Of a DNA stretch of 64,000 nt, positions 10,125 through 21,014 are shown piece by piece. The notes below the pieces were generated by a model. The model made no database searches and was not told the origin of the DNA. It saw only the letters and a program-made list of their open reading frames with translations. The translations under genes were made by a program, and so were the position numbers. Within the stretch, counting starts at the first letter, position 1, and each line of letters starts with the position of its first letter. The stretch lies in contig NZ_WJIE01000023.1 of the NCBI RefSeq assembly GCF_009649845.1, forward strand, positions 41,491 to 105,490, read 5' to 3'. Source of the DNA: Polyangium spumosum. GTDB taxonomy: Bacteria > Myxococcota_A > Polyangia > Polyangiales > Polyangiaceae.

Positions 10125-11366
10125 TCAGGCCTTGCCGAGCACGAGCGCGCAGTTGTGCCCGCCGAACCCCGCCGAGCACTTCGCCGCCCAGCCCAGCCGC
10201 GCCGGCCTCCTGTCCCGCACGACGTCGAGCGGGCCGAGATCCGGATCGAGCTCGTCGACGTTGATCGACGGGTGCAGGACCTGATCACGCAGCGAACACA
10301 CGACCGCGATCGTCTCGGCCGCGCCCGCGCCGCCGAGCAGGTGGCCGATCATCGATTTCGTCGCCGACATCGGGATCGCCGCGAGCCTCTCGCCGAAGAC
10401 CCGACGCAGCGCGACGATCTCGGCCATGTCGCCTTGCGGCGTCGAGGTCGCGTGCGGGTTGATGTAATCGATCGCCTCGGGGCCGATGCCGGCCCGCTGG
10501 ATCGCGCGTTCGAGCGCGAGCGCGAGGCCGAGCCCCTCGGGGTGCGGGCGCGTGAGGTGCTCGGCGTCCGTGGTCATGCCGAAGCCGCCCACGACCGCGA
10601 GCGGCCTGGCCCCGCGCCGCTTTGCGTGTTCTTCCTCTTCGAGGACGAGCACGCCCGCGCCTTCGCCCATGACAAACCCCTGGCGCCGTTTGTCGAAGGG
10701 CCGGCTCGCGCGCGTCGGATCTCCCTCGAACGCCTTGGAGAGCGCCCGGGCATTGCCGAAGCCCGCGACGGTGTTCATACGCGTCGCCGCCTCCGCGCCG
10801 CCGGCGATCATCACGTCGGCCTCGCCGGCCTCGATGAGCAGCGCGCTCGTCGCGATCGAATGCGTGCCCGTCGCGCAGGCGCTCGCCAGGCTGTAGGACG
10901 GGCCCATGAAGCCATAACGCATCGAAATGAGCGCGGCGGCGCCGTTCGGCATGACGCCGGGCACGAAATATGGCGACACCGCTCGGGGCCCGCGCTCGTT
11001 GCTGCGCGCGATCTGCTCCTCGAAGATGTCGACCGATCCCATGCCCGTCGACATCAGGCAGCCGACGCGCGACCGCTCCGCGGAGGACGCTTTTTCGAGC
11101 GCGGCCATGGTCACGGCCTCGACGGCCGCGCCGAGGCTGAAATGGGTCACGCGGCCGTAGACCTCGGCCTCCTTGGGGGACATGTACCGCAAAACGTCGA
11201 AATCGCTGACGCTCGCGGCGATGTCGCTGCGGAGTTTGTCGGTCGGGAACGCGCGGATGTACGAGACGCCCGAGCGCCCGGCGAGCAGGCTCTCCCAGAA
11301 GGCCGGGACGTCGAGCCCGACGGGGCTCACGACGCCCATTCCGGTCACGACGACGCGGCGGGGCAT
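10125..11366 (-). CDS. 3-oxoacyl-ACP synthase (KAS II / FabF-like ketosynthase)
   Basis: A 413-residue thiolase-fold enzyme that condenses an acyl group with malonyl-ACP. The nucleophile Cys is in SLASACATGTHSI, and the two histidines are in INPHATSTPQGD and KSMIGHLLGGAGA, so the Cys-His-His triad is complete. The C-terminal NSFGFGG is replaced by CSAGFGGHNC, slightly divergent from FabF. It is the last gene of an operon FAAL - methyltransferase - ACP - KS, 11 bases after the ACP gene, so it most likely extends an acyl chain activated by the FAAL and carried by that ACP rather than serving bulk fatty-acid synthesis. Confidence 0.92.
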   Translation of the reverse strand: MPRRVVVTGMGVVSPVGLDVPAFWESLLAGRSGVSYIRAFPTDKLRSDIAASVSDFDVLRYMSPKEAEVYGRVTHFSLGAAVEAVTMAALEKASSAERSRVGCLMSTGMGSVDIFEEQIARSNERGPRAVSPYFVPGVMPNGAAALISMRYGFMGPSYSLASACATGTHSIATSALLIEAGEADVMIAGGAEAATRMNTVAGFGNARALSKAFEGDPTRASRPFDKRRQGFVMGEGAGVLVLEEEEHAKRRGARPLAVVGGFGMTTDAEHLTRPHPEGLGLALALERAIQRAGIGPEAIDYINPHATSTPQGDMAEIVALRRVFGERLAAIPMSATKSMIGHLLGGAGAAETIAVVCSLRDQVLHPSINVDELDPDLGPLDVVRDRRPARLGWAAKCSAGFGGHNCALVLGKA

Positions 11367-11377
11367 TGCGAGAGGTC

Positions 11378-11629
11378 TCAGCCGCCGGCGGCGAGCCGGG
11401 CCTCCACCTTCTGGCAGAGATCGCCGACCGTGACGAGCTCGACGAGGTCCTCGTCCGGGATCACGATCCCGAGCTCGGTCTCGAGCTCGCCGACGATCTG
11501 CATCACCGAGAGCGAGTCGATGCCGAGCTCGCTGATCTTGGAGCCAGGCGTCACGTTGGGGAAGGGGCGCTTGTCGACGCGCGCGGCCACGGTCTTGAAC
11601 ATCTCGAGCAGATCGCGCTTCTCAGTCAT
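11378..11629 (-). CDS. Acyl carrier protein (FAAL-operon)
   Basis: An 83-residue acidic helical protein with the phosphopantetheine attachment site ELGIDSLSVMQIVGELE (Ser within DSL). Residues LTE.. / EKRDLLEMFKTVAARVDKR form helix I, and LVELVTVGDLCQKVE the C-terminal helix, matching ACP length and layout. It sits three bases downstream of the methyltransferase gene and 11 bases before the ketosynthase gene. It should receive the acyl group from the FAAL encoded two genes upstream. Confidence 0.9.
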   Translation of the reverse strand: MTEKRDLLEMFKTVAARVDKRPFPNVTPGSKISELGIDSLSVMQIVGELETELGIVIPDEDLVELVTVGDLCQKVEARLAAGG

Positions 11630-11632
11630 GTC

Positions 11633-12517
11633 TCAGCCAATCCTCTCGAGCTCCATCTGGACGAGGGAGCTGTAGTGGATGTCGAATGCGCGGACGCAGG
11701 TGGAGAGATAGCGGTCGTAGTCGTCGAAGACCTTGTCGCCCCACTTCGCCCGGATGGTGGTCTCGTTCAGGCGGAGGCGCCGGAGCCACTCCGCCGTCGT
11801 GCGCTGGTAATGCGTCCGCCGCGTGTGGAGCGTCTTGACCTCCCAGAAGGGATTGATCGCCTGGATCAGCTCCTCCAGCCGCGGGTTCAGGCCGTTCGGG
11901 AAGATCTCCTTCGACGAGAACGAGAAATCCTCGAGGTCCTTCCGCGTATCGGCGGGCAATGCGCCCCAGGGCCGCATCTTCGGCGTGCGATTGCGCAAGA
12001 TCGCCTGGAAGCCGAACGAGGAGCCCGGCTTTGTGATCCGCCAGCATTTCTCGAAATACCGCCGGTAGATGTCGACGGCCTTGCCCTGCCGCGCCTCGTC
12101 GAGCGAGCAGAGGTGGTCGATCATGCAGATCGAGACGAGGCCGTCGAATTTCTCCTCGGTCTCCCATTGCATGAAATCGGCCGCGACGCACTCGACGCCC
12201 GGGATGTTCCGCTGATTCACCTCCGCGGCCATCGCGCGGGAGAGCGTGATCCCGACGGCCCTCTGGACCTTGCGCGTGGTCGCGAGGTACTCGACGCACG
12301 CGCCCCAGCCGCAGCCGATGTCGAGCACGCTCTTGCCCGGGCCGGCCTTCGCATAATCGCTGAGGATCCGCAGCTTGTTGAGCTGCGCGGCCTCCAGCGA
12401 TTGATCGGGCGACTCGAAGACCGCGCACGTGTAGTTCATGCGCTCGTCGAGCCAGAGGCGGAAGAACTCGTTGGAGACGTCGTAGCTGACCTCGACGTCC
12501 GCTTGGCTGGATCCCAT
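11633..12517 (-). CDS. Cyclopropane-fatty-acid-synthase-type SAM methyltransferase
   Basis: A 294-residue methyltransferase of the CFA synthase/mycolic-acid methyltransferase family. The opening VEVSYDVSNEFFRLWLDERMNYTCAVFE and the SAM-binding VLDIGCGWGACVEYLA (about residues 64-80), plus the C-terminal RAFDIHYSSLVQM, are typical. Members methylate unsaturated acyl chains or related small molecules. Here the N-terminal lipid-binding region of full-length CFA synthase is missing, as in the mycobacterial and secondary-metabolism enzymes. Its ATG overlaps the FAAL stop by one base. Probable substrate: an ACP-bound acyl chain (inference from the operon). Confidence 0.88.
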   Translation of the reverse strand: MGSSQADVEVSYDVSNEFFRLWLDERMNYTCAVFESPDQSLEAAQLNKLRILSDYAKAGPGKSVLDIGCGWGACVEYLATTRKVQRAVGITLSRAMAAEVNQRNIPGVECVAADFMQWETEEKFDGLVSICMIDHLCSLDEARQGKAVDIYRRYFEKCWRITKPGSSFGFQAILRNRTPKMRPWGALPADTRKDLEDFSFSSKEIFPNGLNPRLEELIQAINPFWEVKTLHTRRTHYQRTTAEWLRRLRLNETTIRAKWGDKVFDDYDRYLSTCVRAFDIHYSSLVQMELERIG

Positions 12518-14283
12518 CAGAGAGCTCCTCGGGTTTCGGTCTCCCGGGCGGGCGCGCGGGGAGAAGGAACGGAAGGGGTATCGAGGGGCGCGCTCGTCTC
12601 CTCGCCGAGCTCACCCACGAGCTCGAGTTGCCCGTTTTCGAGCCGCATCTTCGTCTCGCGGCGTCGCACCTTGCCGCTCGACGTCTTCGGCAGCGTGCCG
12701 CGCTTGATCAGCACCACCTCGGCGAGCTGCACGCCGAGCTCGGCGCGCACCACCTGCGTGACCGCCTCGACGAGCGCGCGTTTCGCCTCGCCCAGGCGGC
12801 GCGACTCGGCCACGAGCACCGCCTCCTCCGCGCCGCTCTCGCCGCGCCGCGCGAAGGCCACGCATTGCGCGTCGCGGATGCCGTCCACCGTGCAGGCGAC
12901 GCGCTCGATGTCCTGCGGGTAGTGGTTTTTCCCGTTCAGGATGATGAGGTCCTTCGAACGGCCGCAGATGTAGACGTTGTCGTCGGCCCGGTAGCCGAGG
13001 TCGCCCGTGCGCAAGAAGCCGTCGCCGAAGGACTCGGCCGTCGCCTCGGGATCACCGAAATACCCTGCGGTCACGCTCGGCCCGCGCAGCCAGATCTCGC
13101 CGACCCGACGATCGCCGAGCGGCGCGCCGTCCGGCCCGGCGATCACGAGATCGTGCCCGGGGAAGGGGCGCCCGCACGAGACGAGCTCGAGCGCGGGCGC
13201 CTCGTCCTTCGCCGGCTCGGCGCGGCCGTTTTTCATGGTCGCGAGGTCGATCCGATCCGTGACGAGTGGCTTGCCGAGGTCGTGGAACGTCACGGCGAGC
13301 GTCGCCTCGGCCATGCCGTAGCAGGGCAGGATGCTCTCCGGCGAGAGGCCGTGTTTCTCGAAGCGCGCGAGGAAGGCGCGCAGGACGTCCGCCTGGATCG
13401 GCTCGGCGCCGCAGCCGAGCGCGCGCATGCACGAGAGATCCCAGTCCTTGGCCTGGCCCTCCGTGACGGCGCGGGTCGCGAGGGCGAAGGCGAAGTTCGG
13501 CGCGAAGGTGATCGTGCCGCGGAAGCGGTGGATCGACTCGAGCCAGAGCGAAGGCCTGCGGATGAAGGACATCGTCGGCAGGAACATGACCTGCACGAGC
13601 GCGTAGACCGGCGCGATCACGAAGCCGATGAGGCCCATGTCGTGGTAGAGCGGCAGCCACGAGACGCCCCGATCGTCGGGCGTGGAGCGCAGCCCGTCGA
13701 ACATGATCGCGTGGCTGTTCACGCTCAGGTTCTCGTGCGTGACCATCACGCCCTTGGGCCGCGAGGTCGAGCCCGAGGTGAACTGGAGGAACGCGAGATC
13801 CTCGCCACGGACGTCGGGCAACGTGGCGTGCGCCGAGCCGGGATCGATCGCGCCGAGCTCGCGCTCGAGCACGAGGCGCGTGCCGGCGCTCTGCGAGCCG
13901 AGCAGGTGCTCCTGGATGAGCGGGCGGAGCGTGTCGTTCGTGACGACCACGCGCGCGCCGGACGCCGCGAGCACGTGACGCACGGTGTCGCCGTACGCTT
14001 CGAGCTTGGCGAGGGTCTGCGGCGGGTACATCGGCACGGCGACGAGGCCCGCCGTGAGCGCGCCGACGAAGGACAGGACGAACTCGTCGGGCTCCGGCAG
14101 GATCAACGCGACCCGATCACCCTTGGCGAGGCCGAGGGCGCGGAGCGCGCGGGCGCGGCGGCTCGCCTCGGCCCAGAGGTCCGGATATGCGACGCGGCGC
14201 TCCTGGCCGTTCGTGCGCACGAAAGTGACCGCACGGTCAGCATGAACCGTGTTGTCGCGAAGGACATCGATGAACGTGCGCAT
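12517..14283 (-). CDS. Fatty acyl-AMP ligase (FAAL)
   Basis: A 588-residue ANL-superfamily adenylating enzyme. The P-loop motif FTSGSTSRPKGVMVTHENL lies at about residue 168, the sequence WLPLYHDMGLIGFVIAPV is characteristic of FAALs as opposed to acyl-CoA ligases, and the C-terminal domain includes RTGDLGYRADDNVYICGRSKDLIILNG and GTLPKTSSGKVRRRETK with the conserved Lys. FAALs activate fatty acids as acyl-adenylates and hand them to an ACP or PKS/NRPS. The gene opens a four-gene operon with methyltransferase, ACP and ketosynthase. The last 30 residues (Pro/Ser/Glu-rich) look disordered. Confidence 0.92.
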   Translation of the reverse strand: MRTFIDVLRDNTVHADRAVTFVRTNGQERRVAYPDLWAEASRRARALRALGLAKGDRVALILPEPDEFVLSFVGALTAGLVAVPMYPPQTLAKLEAYGDTVRHVLAASGARVVVTNDTLRPLIQEHLLGSQSAGTRLVLERELGAIDPGSAHATLPDVRGEDLAFLQFTSGSTSRPKGVMVTHENLSVNSHAIMFDGLRSTPDDRGVSWLPLYHDMGLIGFVIAPVYALVQVMFLPTMSFIRRPSLWLESIHRFRGTITFAPNFAFALATRAVTEGQAKDWDLSCMRALGCGAEPIQADVLRAFLARFEKHGLSPESILPCYGMAEATLAVTFHDLGKPLVTDRIDLATMKNGRAEPAKDEAPALELVSCGRPFPGHDLVIAGPDGAPLGDRRVGEIWLRGPSVTAGYFGDPEATAESFGDGFLRTGDLGYRADDNVYICGRSKDLIILNGKNHYPQDIERVACTVDGIRDAQCVAFARRGESGAEEAVLVAESRRLGEAKRALVEAVTQVVRAELGVQLAEVVLIKRGTLPKTSSGKVRRRETKMRLENGQLELVGELGEETSAPLDTPSVPSPRAPARETETRGAL

Positions 14284-14494
14284 GGCCCTCGGGAGGTACG
14301 TCCGGGCTACCCGGCCGGGAAGCGCCGGAAAAGCCGAGACGCAGGCATAAGCGAATCCCGGACCAAATCAACCAGAAACGATAAATAATGGAAATTACAC
14401 GAAAATTCGACCATGCCTCGAGGGAGGTGTGTCGGATTTTCGACAGGTGCGGCGCGTCATTCGCGTGTGCGATCGTACCGTTTTGGTGTCGACG
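14284..14494 (-). promoter_or_regulatory. AT-rich upstream region of the FAAL operon
   Basis: Within otherwise very GC-rich DNA, about 14350-14420 is conspicuously AT-rich. On the minus strand it reads ...TTTTCGTGTAATTTCCATTATTTATCG..., offering a TTATTT/TATTTA -10-like element. It lies 70-130 bases before the FAAL start and behind the end of another gene on the same strand, so it is the likely promoter/operator region. The exact boxes are not certain. Confidence 0.5.
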
Positions 14495-17400
14495 TCAGAG
14501 GGTCCAGACGTAGGTGCCGGGCTGGCTGTCGACGCCTTCGGGGGCCTTGGCCCCGGGATCGAAGCGGCAGGTCATCGGGCGGTGCTCGATCACGAAGGTC
14601 GGCTGGGTCGCGGGTTTTCCGGCCGCAGGTGGAGGTTGCGGCTTCGGGGGCGCAGGGCGGAAGACCCAGCCCTGCGCGAGGTCGCCGCCGAGGACGGCGA
14701 CCACGGGGACGCGGCCGAGGCCGATCGCCTCCCACGCCGCGACACAAGGCGCGTCCTTGGTCCCGTGGAGGACGAGGCCGGCAGAGAGCAGGGTGATGGG
14801 CTCGGTGAGCGGGGGTTTTTTCGCCGGGGACTCGCTCACGAGGACCGGGTGGCGGCGGCCGGGGTACATGGGATCGCGGCCGAGGAAGGCGTGCGCGGCG
14901 AAGCGCGGCGTCGCGCGGCGCTCGTCCGGTGTGCAGGCGCGCGGCGGGTCGGGCAGGTCGAACGGCGTGGGGACGATCGTGGCGGGGCCGAAGCTGCCGT
15001 CGCTGCGGAAGGGGTGGAACGAGGCCGCGGCGAAGCCCGCGCGTGGCTCGCTGTAGACCACGAGGTCGCCGAGCGTCGTGCTGCCGAGGTAGCTCCAGTC
15101 GCTCCGCGCGAGCCGCGCGCCGTCGTCCGTCGAGCCCGGCCCGAGGGACATCGCGGCCGTGGACCAGGCGCCGCCTTCACCCTGGCGCGCGAGCAGGAAG
15201 GTGAGCGGGCCGGTGTCGTCGTCGTCGACGCTGGCGACCGCGAGCGGCTGACCCCCGGCGAGCACGGCGTCCGTGCGGATGTCGGTGACGTCCTTCGGCA
15301 GGAGCTTGGTCCACAGGGGATACGGGAACGTCCTGCGTTTGCCCTTCGGATCGAGCAGGAACGTGAGAGCGTCGCGGGACTCGGGGGCGTGGGGCCGGAA
15401 GAACAACGCGCCCGGCGTGACCGAGATGAGCGCCGTATCGAGGCGAAAGCGAGCGCCGTCGGCCTTGACGTCTCCGTCCTTGAACACGCCCGCGTCGGGG
15501 AGGCGAACCTTGGCGGTGGTGCCGTCCATGAAGTTCTCCCAGGCGAGCTCGATGTCGCGCATGGGGCCCGAGGCGCGTGGGCCTTCGGCCGATTTCTGCG
15601 GCGGCAAGCGCACGCGCGCGACGGCGTACCCTTCCATCTGGTGCGAGACGTCCATCGCGACCTCGGCGCCCGCGGGCGCGCGTCCGAGGAGCGAACGCGT
15701 CGTCACGCGCGCCTCGCCTTGACCACGCTCGGGGCCGAGCGCAGCCGTCACGTTCACGGCGCCCGTGCGGGGATCGAACGAGAGCACGGACCAGAGAGCG
15801 CGTCCGCGCGCGAGCTGATCGACGCCGGGCAGCCCGAGCGCGTGGATGGGATCGACGTCCTCGATACGCGCCCAGTTCACGCGCGGATCGAGCTCGCAGA
15901 CGATGGGCGTGCGCGGCGAAGGGACGCGGCGCTGCTCGGAGGGGCGCTCCGGCGGCGAGCGGAAAGCTTCGACCTGCCCGTTCCATCCGACGCGGCTCAT
16001 CGTGTCGCCGACGAGGCAACCGGCGCTGCTGCAGACGAGCGTGAGCGGCCCCGAGCCGATCTCGCGCGCGAGGCTCTGCGTGGCGGGGATCTCGGCCCAC
16101 GTCGCGCCGCCGTCGAGCGACTCCCACGCGCCGATCGTCTCTCCGTCATCGCGCCTCTCGCGGATCGAAAACGCGACCGCGTGCCGGCCCGCGCCGCCGA
16201 CGAGCCCTGGATCCACCGGCGGGCGCGCGGCGCCGAGCAGACGGCCATCGTCGTCGGTCGTGACGTACACGAGCCCGCGCGGCGTGAGCAACGTGAGGCC
16301 CACGGTGCCGTCGTCGCCGGGCCGAAGCGCGGAGGGATCCCGCGGATCGAGCTCGGCGTCGGTCTCCTCCTCGGGGACCTCGTGACCCTCCTCGAACGTG
16401 CCGCTCTCGTCACCCCGCACGCGCGACACGTCGAGCGCGCGTTCGCTGAAGGCCTCGCCGCCGTCGTGCGACACGTAGAGCGCGAGCATGTCGTCCTTGC
16501 CGCGGCGCGCGAGGAAGTACGCCGAGCGGCCGTCGATGGAGAACGCAGGCGAGACCGGCGCGCCCGCGAGGGGTGGTGTCGCCGCGACCGTGGCCACGAG
16601 CTTGCCACCCTCGCGGCGCACGAGCATCGGCGCGCCGTGGCCACATCCGCTCGATCCGCCGGCGGCGCCGTGGGCCTTGCACGCGCCCGTGACGAGCGCG
16701 CTCCCCTCGCTGGAGACGGTGATGGAGGTGAACGCCTCGTCCGTGTGGAGCGTGAGCGGCTCGCTGAAATGCTCGCCGCCGTCGTCGCTCGTTCGCACGA
16801 GGATGACGCTCTCGTCGTCGGCTCCCTTCATGCAACCGAGCGCCACGTGACGGCCGCGCGCGCCGAGCTTCATGCTCGTGCACGTGCTCGTGCCGGGGAG
16901 GCGCTTCGGCGCGAGCGGGCCTTCGAGGGGGCCCGTCAGCAAGGCGTAGTCCTCGCCCTCGGCGGGGAGCGCGACCTCGACGTAACGAAAACCGTCGAGC
17001 ACGGCGCGGCCCTCGAGCACCGCGCTCGCCGAGGGCGCGTACGAGGTCTCGAGCGTGATCGAGCCCGGTCCCGTGGTGATGGCCTCGTCGCGCCGCGCGA
17101 ACGCCGGGCTCGCCTGCGGATCCCACACGAGGATCCCGAGCAGGCCCTCCACGGCGAGTTTTCCTTCCGCGGTGCGCCCGACACGACGCGCGCCGATGCG
17201 CGCAGCGTCCTTCGCGGGCCTCCACGTCTTGCCATCGTCGCTCGTCAGCAGCGCCTCCGGGAACGCGAGCGCGAGCGCGCGACCGTCGTCCCCTACGGCG
17301 ACGTCGAAGACGCGCTCCGTGATCGCCACGCGCCTCCACGTCGGCCCCTCGTCGAGGTGGAAGAGCTCTCCGCTCGCCGTCGCGCCGAGCACCGTGCGCC

Positions 17401-17868
17401 CTCCGCTCTCGATCCGCGTGAACCGCGCGGGTGCGGCGATCGTGCGTCGGAGCGGCGCGAGCGGGCCTTCGGCCTCGTAGATGCGCCCGCTCCGTCCCAC
17501 GAACAGCCACGCCTTTCCTTGCGACGTGATGCCCACGATCGGCTCGGGCGCCACGTCCGGCGCGGCTTCGGCGCGCCCGAGGCACGTCGTCGTGGCGCCG
17601 GTCCTCGTGGCGCGCGCCGCGCGGAAGCGGTGCCCTTCCGCCGTGGCGAGCAGGCAGCTTCCATCCTCGAGCGCGAGCGTGGCCGTGGCCGACGCGGGCA
17701 TCGGCGGGTGGAACGACCAGCGCGCGGGGGAGACGAAGGGCGGCGGCGGGGGCTCGGTGGTGGATGCCGGCGGCGCTTGGGGGCGCGTGGCGGGCGGGGG
17801 CTCGCCGGCTCCGCATCCCGCGGCGAGGAGGCTTCCGCCGAGGAACGTGAAGGCGCGCGAGCGGAAGG

Positions 17869-17872
<4 letters not shown>
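14495..17872 (-). CDS. Large lipoprotein with Asp-box (BNR/sialidase-like) repeats
   Basis: A 1125-residue exported protein. The N-terminus (MTFRSRAFTFLGGSLLAAGC) is a lipoprotein signal with a LAAGC lipobox, followed by a Pro-rich linker. Several Asp-box motifs (SxDxGxxW type) occur: TSDDGKTWRPA near residue 215, TSDDGGEHFSEPL near 370, SHDGGEAFSERAL near 470 and SLDGGATWAEIP near 590, as in multi-bladed beta-propellers. No catalytic sialidase residues are apparent. Its ATG overlaps the stop of the TolB-like gene (ATGA), so the two are coupled. Probably an outer-membrane-anchored propeller of unknown ligand. The open frame extends further upstream but only as the shadow of the TolB-like gene. 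Confidence 0.82.
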
Positions 17873-19062
<1,190 letters not shown>

Positions 19063-19063
19063 T

Positions 19064-19555
19064 CTAGCGCGCTTTGGCCATCGTCACGACCTTCCCGCGC
19101 GCGAGGTCCACGGCGCTCACGATCTGCTGTGCGCCGAGCTCGGGCGCGAGCCACGCCGCGGCCAGATCCACCGAATGGAAGACCCTGTGCGGGAACGGCA
19201 GCTTCGCCACGAGCTGCAGGCCCGTGGCCACGCCTCGCACGAGCGCGCCTCGGAAACCGCCGCCTTCGAAGCACACGGCGGAGCGCCGGATCCGCTTCCC
19301 CGTGGCGCCCATGGCCAGGGCGGTGATCGCGTCGCTCACCTCCTGCGAGGGCAAGGGCGCGTTCTCCGCCACGATCGTCAAGCACGACACCCCGTCCGGG
19401 TATTTCTTCTCCAGGAGCTCGAACGCCTTCCGGCACGCGGCCACGGCCGAGAGCGTGGTCTCGCGCTCGAAGACGAGGAGGATCACCCGGTGAAAGACGG
19501 CCACCACGTGGTCCTTCGTGGCCTCGATGGTGATGAGGGAGAGTGCGTCCCGCAT
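19064..19555 (-). CDS. Conserved hypothetical protein, possibly STAS-like
   Basis: From ATG 19555 the product has 163 residues (MRDALSLITIEATKDHVVAVF...). It is soluble, without signal peptide or membrane span. The alternating beta-strand/helix pattern (VVAVFHRVILLVFERETTLSAVAACRKA; VSCLTIVAENAPLPS) resembles small alpha/beta regulators such as STAS-type domains, but I cannot confirm that. It is the first gene of an operon with the TolB-like and Asp-box lipoproteins. Longer upstream frames are out of character (Arg-rich) and were not used. Confidence 0.65.
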   Translation of the reverse strand: MRDALSLITIEATKDHVVAVFHRVILLVFERETTLSAVAACRKAFELLEKKYPDGVSCLTIVAENAPLPSQEVSDAITALAMGATGKRIRRSAVCFEGGGFRGALVRGVATGLQLVAKLPFPHRVFHSVDLAAAWLAPELGAQQIVSAVDLARGKVVTMAKAR

Positions 19556-19762
19556 GCGAGTTTGTCTAAACGGATCCCCTGCGGGCGGCAACGGGGGTGA
19601 TTGGGGGGCACGAATTTGGTGACGCTCCTGGCTCTGGGCGGACGAGCTCGGCGCGCGCGTGCCCCCGCTGCAATCGCGCCTCGTCGGACCGCGGCAGAAG
19701 CAGGCCCCGGCCGAGGCCTGAGCTCGCTGGCGTTTGTCCCCGCCTTCGCGCATGATCCACCC

Positions 19763-20338
19763 ATGAGCAGCGCCGCCCGCGAGACGAAGCCCGCCACGTA
19801 CGCCGACCTGGAGGCGCTCCCGCCCGGCGTGAAGGGCGAGATCATCGAGGGGGTCCTCTACACGCAGCCCCGCCCGCGCGGCGGGCACGCCAGGGTCTCG
19901 TCGTCGCTCGGCCATGACATCTTCGGTCCCTTCGACAGGGGCATCGGCGGTCCTGGCGGCTGGTGGATCCTCATCGAGCCGGGGATCGAACTCCCGAACA
20001 GCCCCGAGGTCGCGCCGGACATCGCCGGCTGGCGCCGCGAGCGTTTGCCCGAGGTGCCAGCGGAGGGGCCCATCACGGTCGTACCCGATTGGGTCTGCGA
20101 GATCCTCTCGCCCTCGAATCGCAAATACGATCTCCGCATCAAGTTCCCATTTTATGCCAAGGTCGGCGTCGCCTACCTCTGGGTCGTCGACCCGCCCGAG
20201 CGGACGGTCCAGGTGAAGAAACTCATCAACGGCCATTTCACCGACATCGCCGTCTTCGCCGACGACGAGCTCCTCCGCGCCGAACCCTTCGACGCCGTCG
20301 AGATCGCCCTCGCGCCCCTCTGGTTTCGCGGCCCGTAG
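19763..20338 (+). CDS. Uma2-family (PD-(D/E)XK-like) endonuclease
   Basis: A 191-residue protein beginning MSSAARETKPATYADLEALPP. The Uma2 family signs are the opening YADLEALPPGVKGEIIEGVLY, the central EVAPDIAGWRRERLP with the catalytic-type Asp, the WVCEILSPSNRKYDLRIKFPFYAKVGVAYLWVVDP core (E, S, D and K positions of the nuclease fold), and a C-terminal strand. Uma2 proteins are abundant in cyanobacteria and myxobacteria; most have no known role. It is a single gene between unrelated minus-strand genes, and its real start lies well inside a longer open frame. Confidence 0.85.
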   Translation: MSSAARETKPATYADLEALPPGVKGEIIEGVLYTQPRPRGGHARVSSSLGHDIFGPFDRGIGGPGGWWILIEPGIELPNSPEVAPDIAGWRRERLPEVPAEGPITVVPDWVCEILSPSNRKYDLRIKFPFYAKVGVAYLWVVDPPERTVQVKKLINGHFTDIAVFADDELLRAEPFDAVEIALAPLWFRGP

Positions 20339-20359
20339 GGAACAGGACCAGCTCGCGGC

Positions 20360-21004
20360 TCACCGCGGCTTCTTGGCGACGAGGAACGCGACGATCTTCT
20401 CGGCGCCGACGTCGGGACCGGTCACGTCGACGAAGCCGGCCCGCTCGACCTCCCGCACGAGGGTCTTTCGGGAGACGATCTTCACCGTCGGCGCCTTGCC
20501 GAGCCAGCGCATGACGCGGAGCAGCGGGGCATAAGGCACCCAGGTGTCGCCGAGGCAAACGGTGGACGAGACGAAGAGCCCACCGGGCCGGAGCAGGTGA
20601 TGGATCCGGGCCAGCGCGGCGTCACGATCCTCCACGAGGTGGAGCAGGCTGTAGGCACAGATGCCGTCGAGGCTCCCTTCCTCGAGCGCCGTGAAGCCCT
20701 CGTCGAAGGGGCCGGTGTGAAACGTCACGTTCTCGGCACGCTGGGCGGCGGCCTTGCCGTTGGCGATGCGGATCATCTCGCTCGAGAGGTCGAGCCCGTG
20801 GACGTGGGCGCAGCTCGACGCGAGGCGCAAGGCCAGCGATCCGGTCCCGCAGCCGATGTCGAGCACGACGTGGTCGGGCTGCATGAGCGACCTGGTGATC
20901 GCGATCTTGCGCTCGAAGGCGTCGGGGTTGGCGACGGGCTTGCGCGCGTAGCCGTCGGCGGCCTTGTTCCAGAAGGTGGCGTTCGTCCGGGTGGTTGCGG
21001 TCAT
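20360..21004 (-). CDS. Class I SAM-dependent methyltransferase
   Basis: A 214-residue protein starting MTATTRTNATFWNKAADGYARKP. The SAM-binding motif VLDIGCGTGSLALRLA is at about residues 47-62, with the acidic post-I residue in VHGLDLSSEMIRIA, and a motif near LRPGGLFVSSTV. The layout matches UbiE/BioC-like methyltransferases (Methyltransf_11/25). The substrate cannot be deduced. It lies ten bases from the LysR gene upstream on the same strand, so it may be co-transcribed with it. Confidence 0.85.
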   Translation of the reverse strand: MTATTRTNATFWNKAADGYARKPVANPDAFERKIAITRSLMQPDHVVLDIGCGTGSLALRLASSCAHVHGLDLSSEMIRIANGKAAAQRAENVTFHTGPFDEGFTALEEGSLDGICAYSLLHLVEDRDAALARIHHLLRPGGLFVSSTVCLGDTWVPYAPLLRVMRWLGKAPTVKIVSRKTLVREVERAGFVDVTGPDVGAEKIVAFLVAKKPR

Positions 21005-21014
21005 GCGCCTCAGT

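Noticed and set aside
12517..14283. Ordinary fatty acyl-CoA ligase
   Set aside because: The YHDMGLIG segment and the coupled ACP gene fit a FAAL that loads an ACP better than a CoA ligase.
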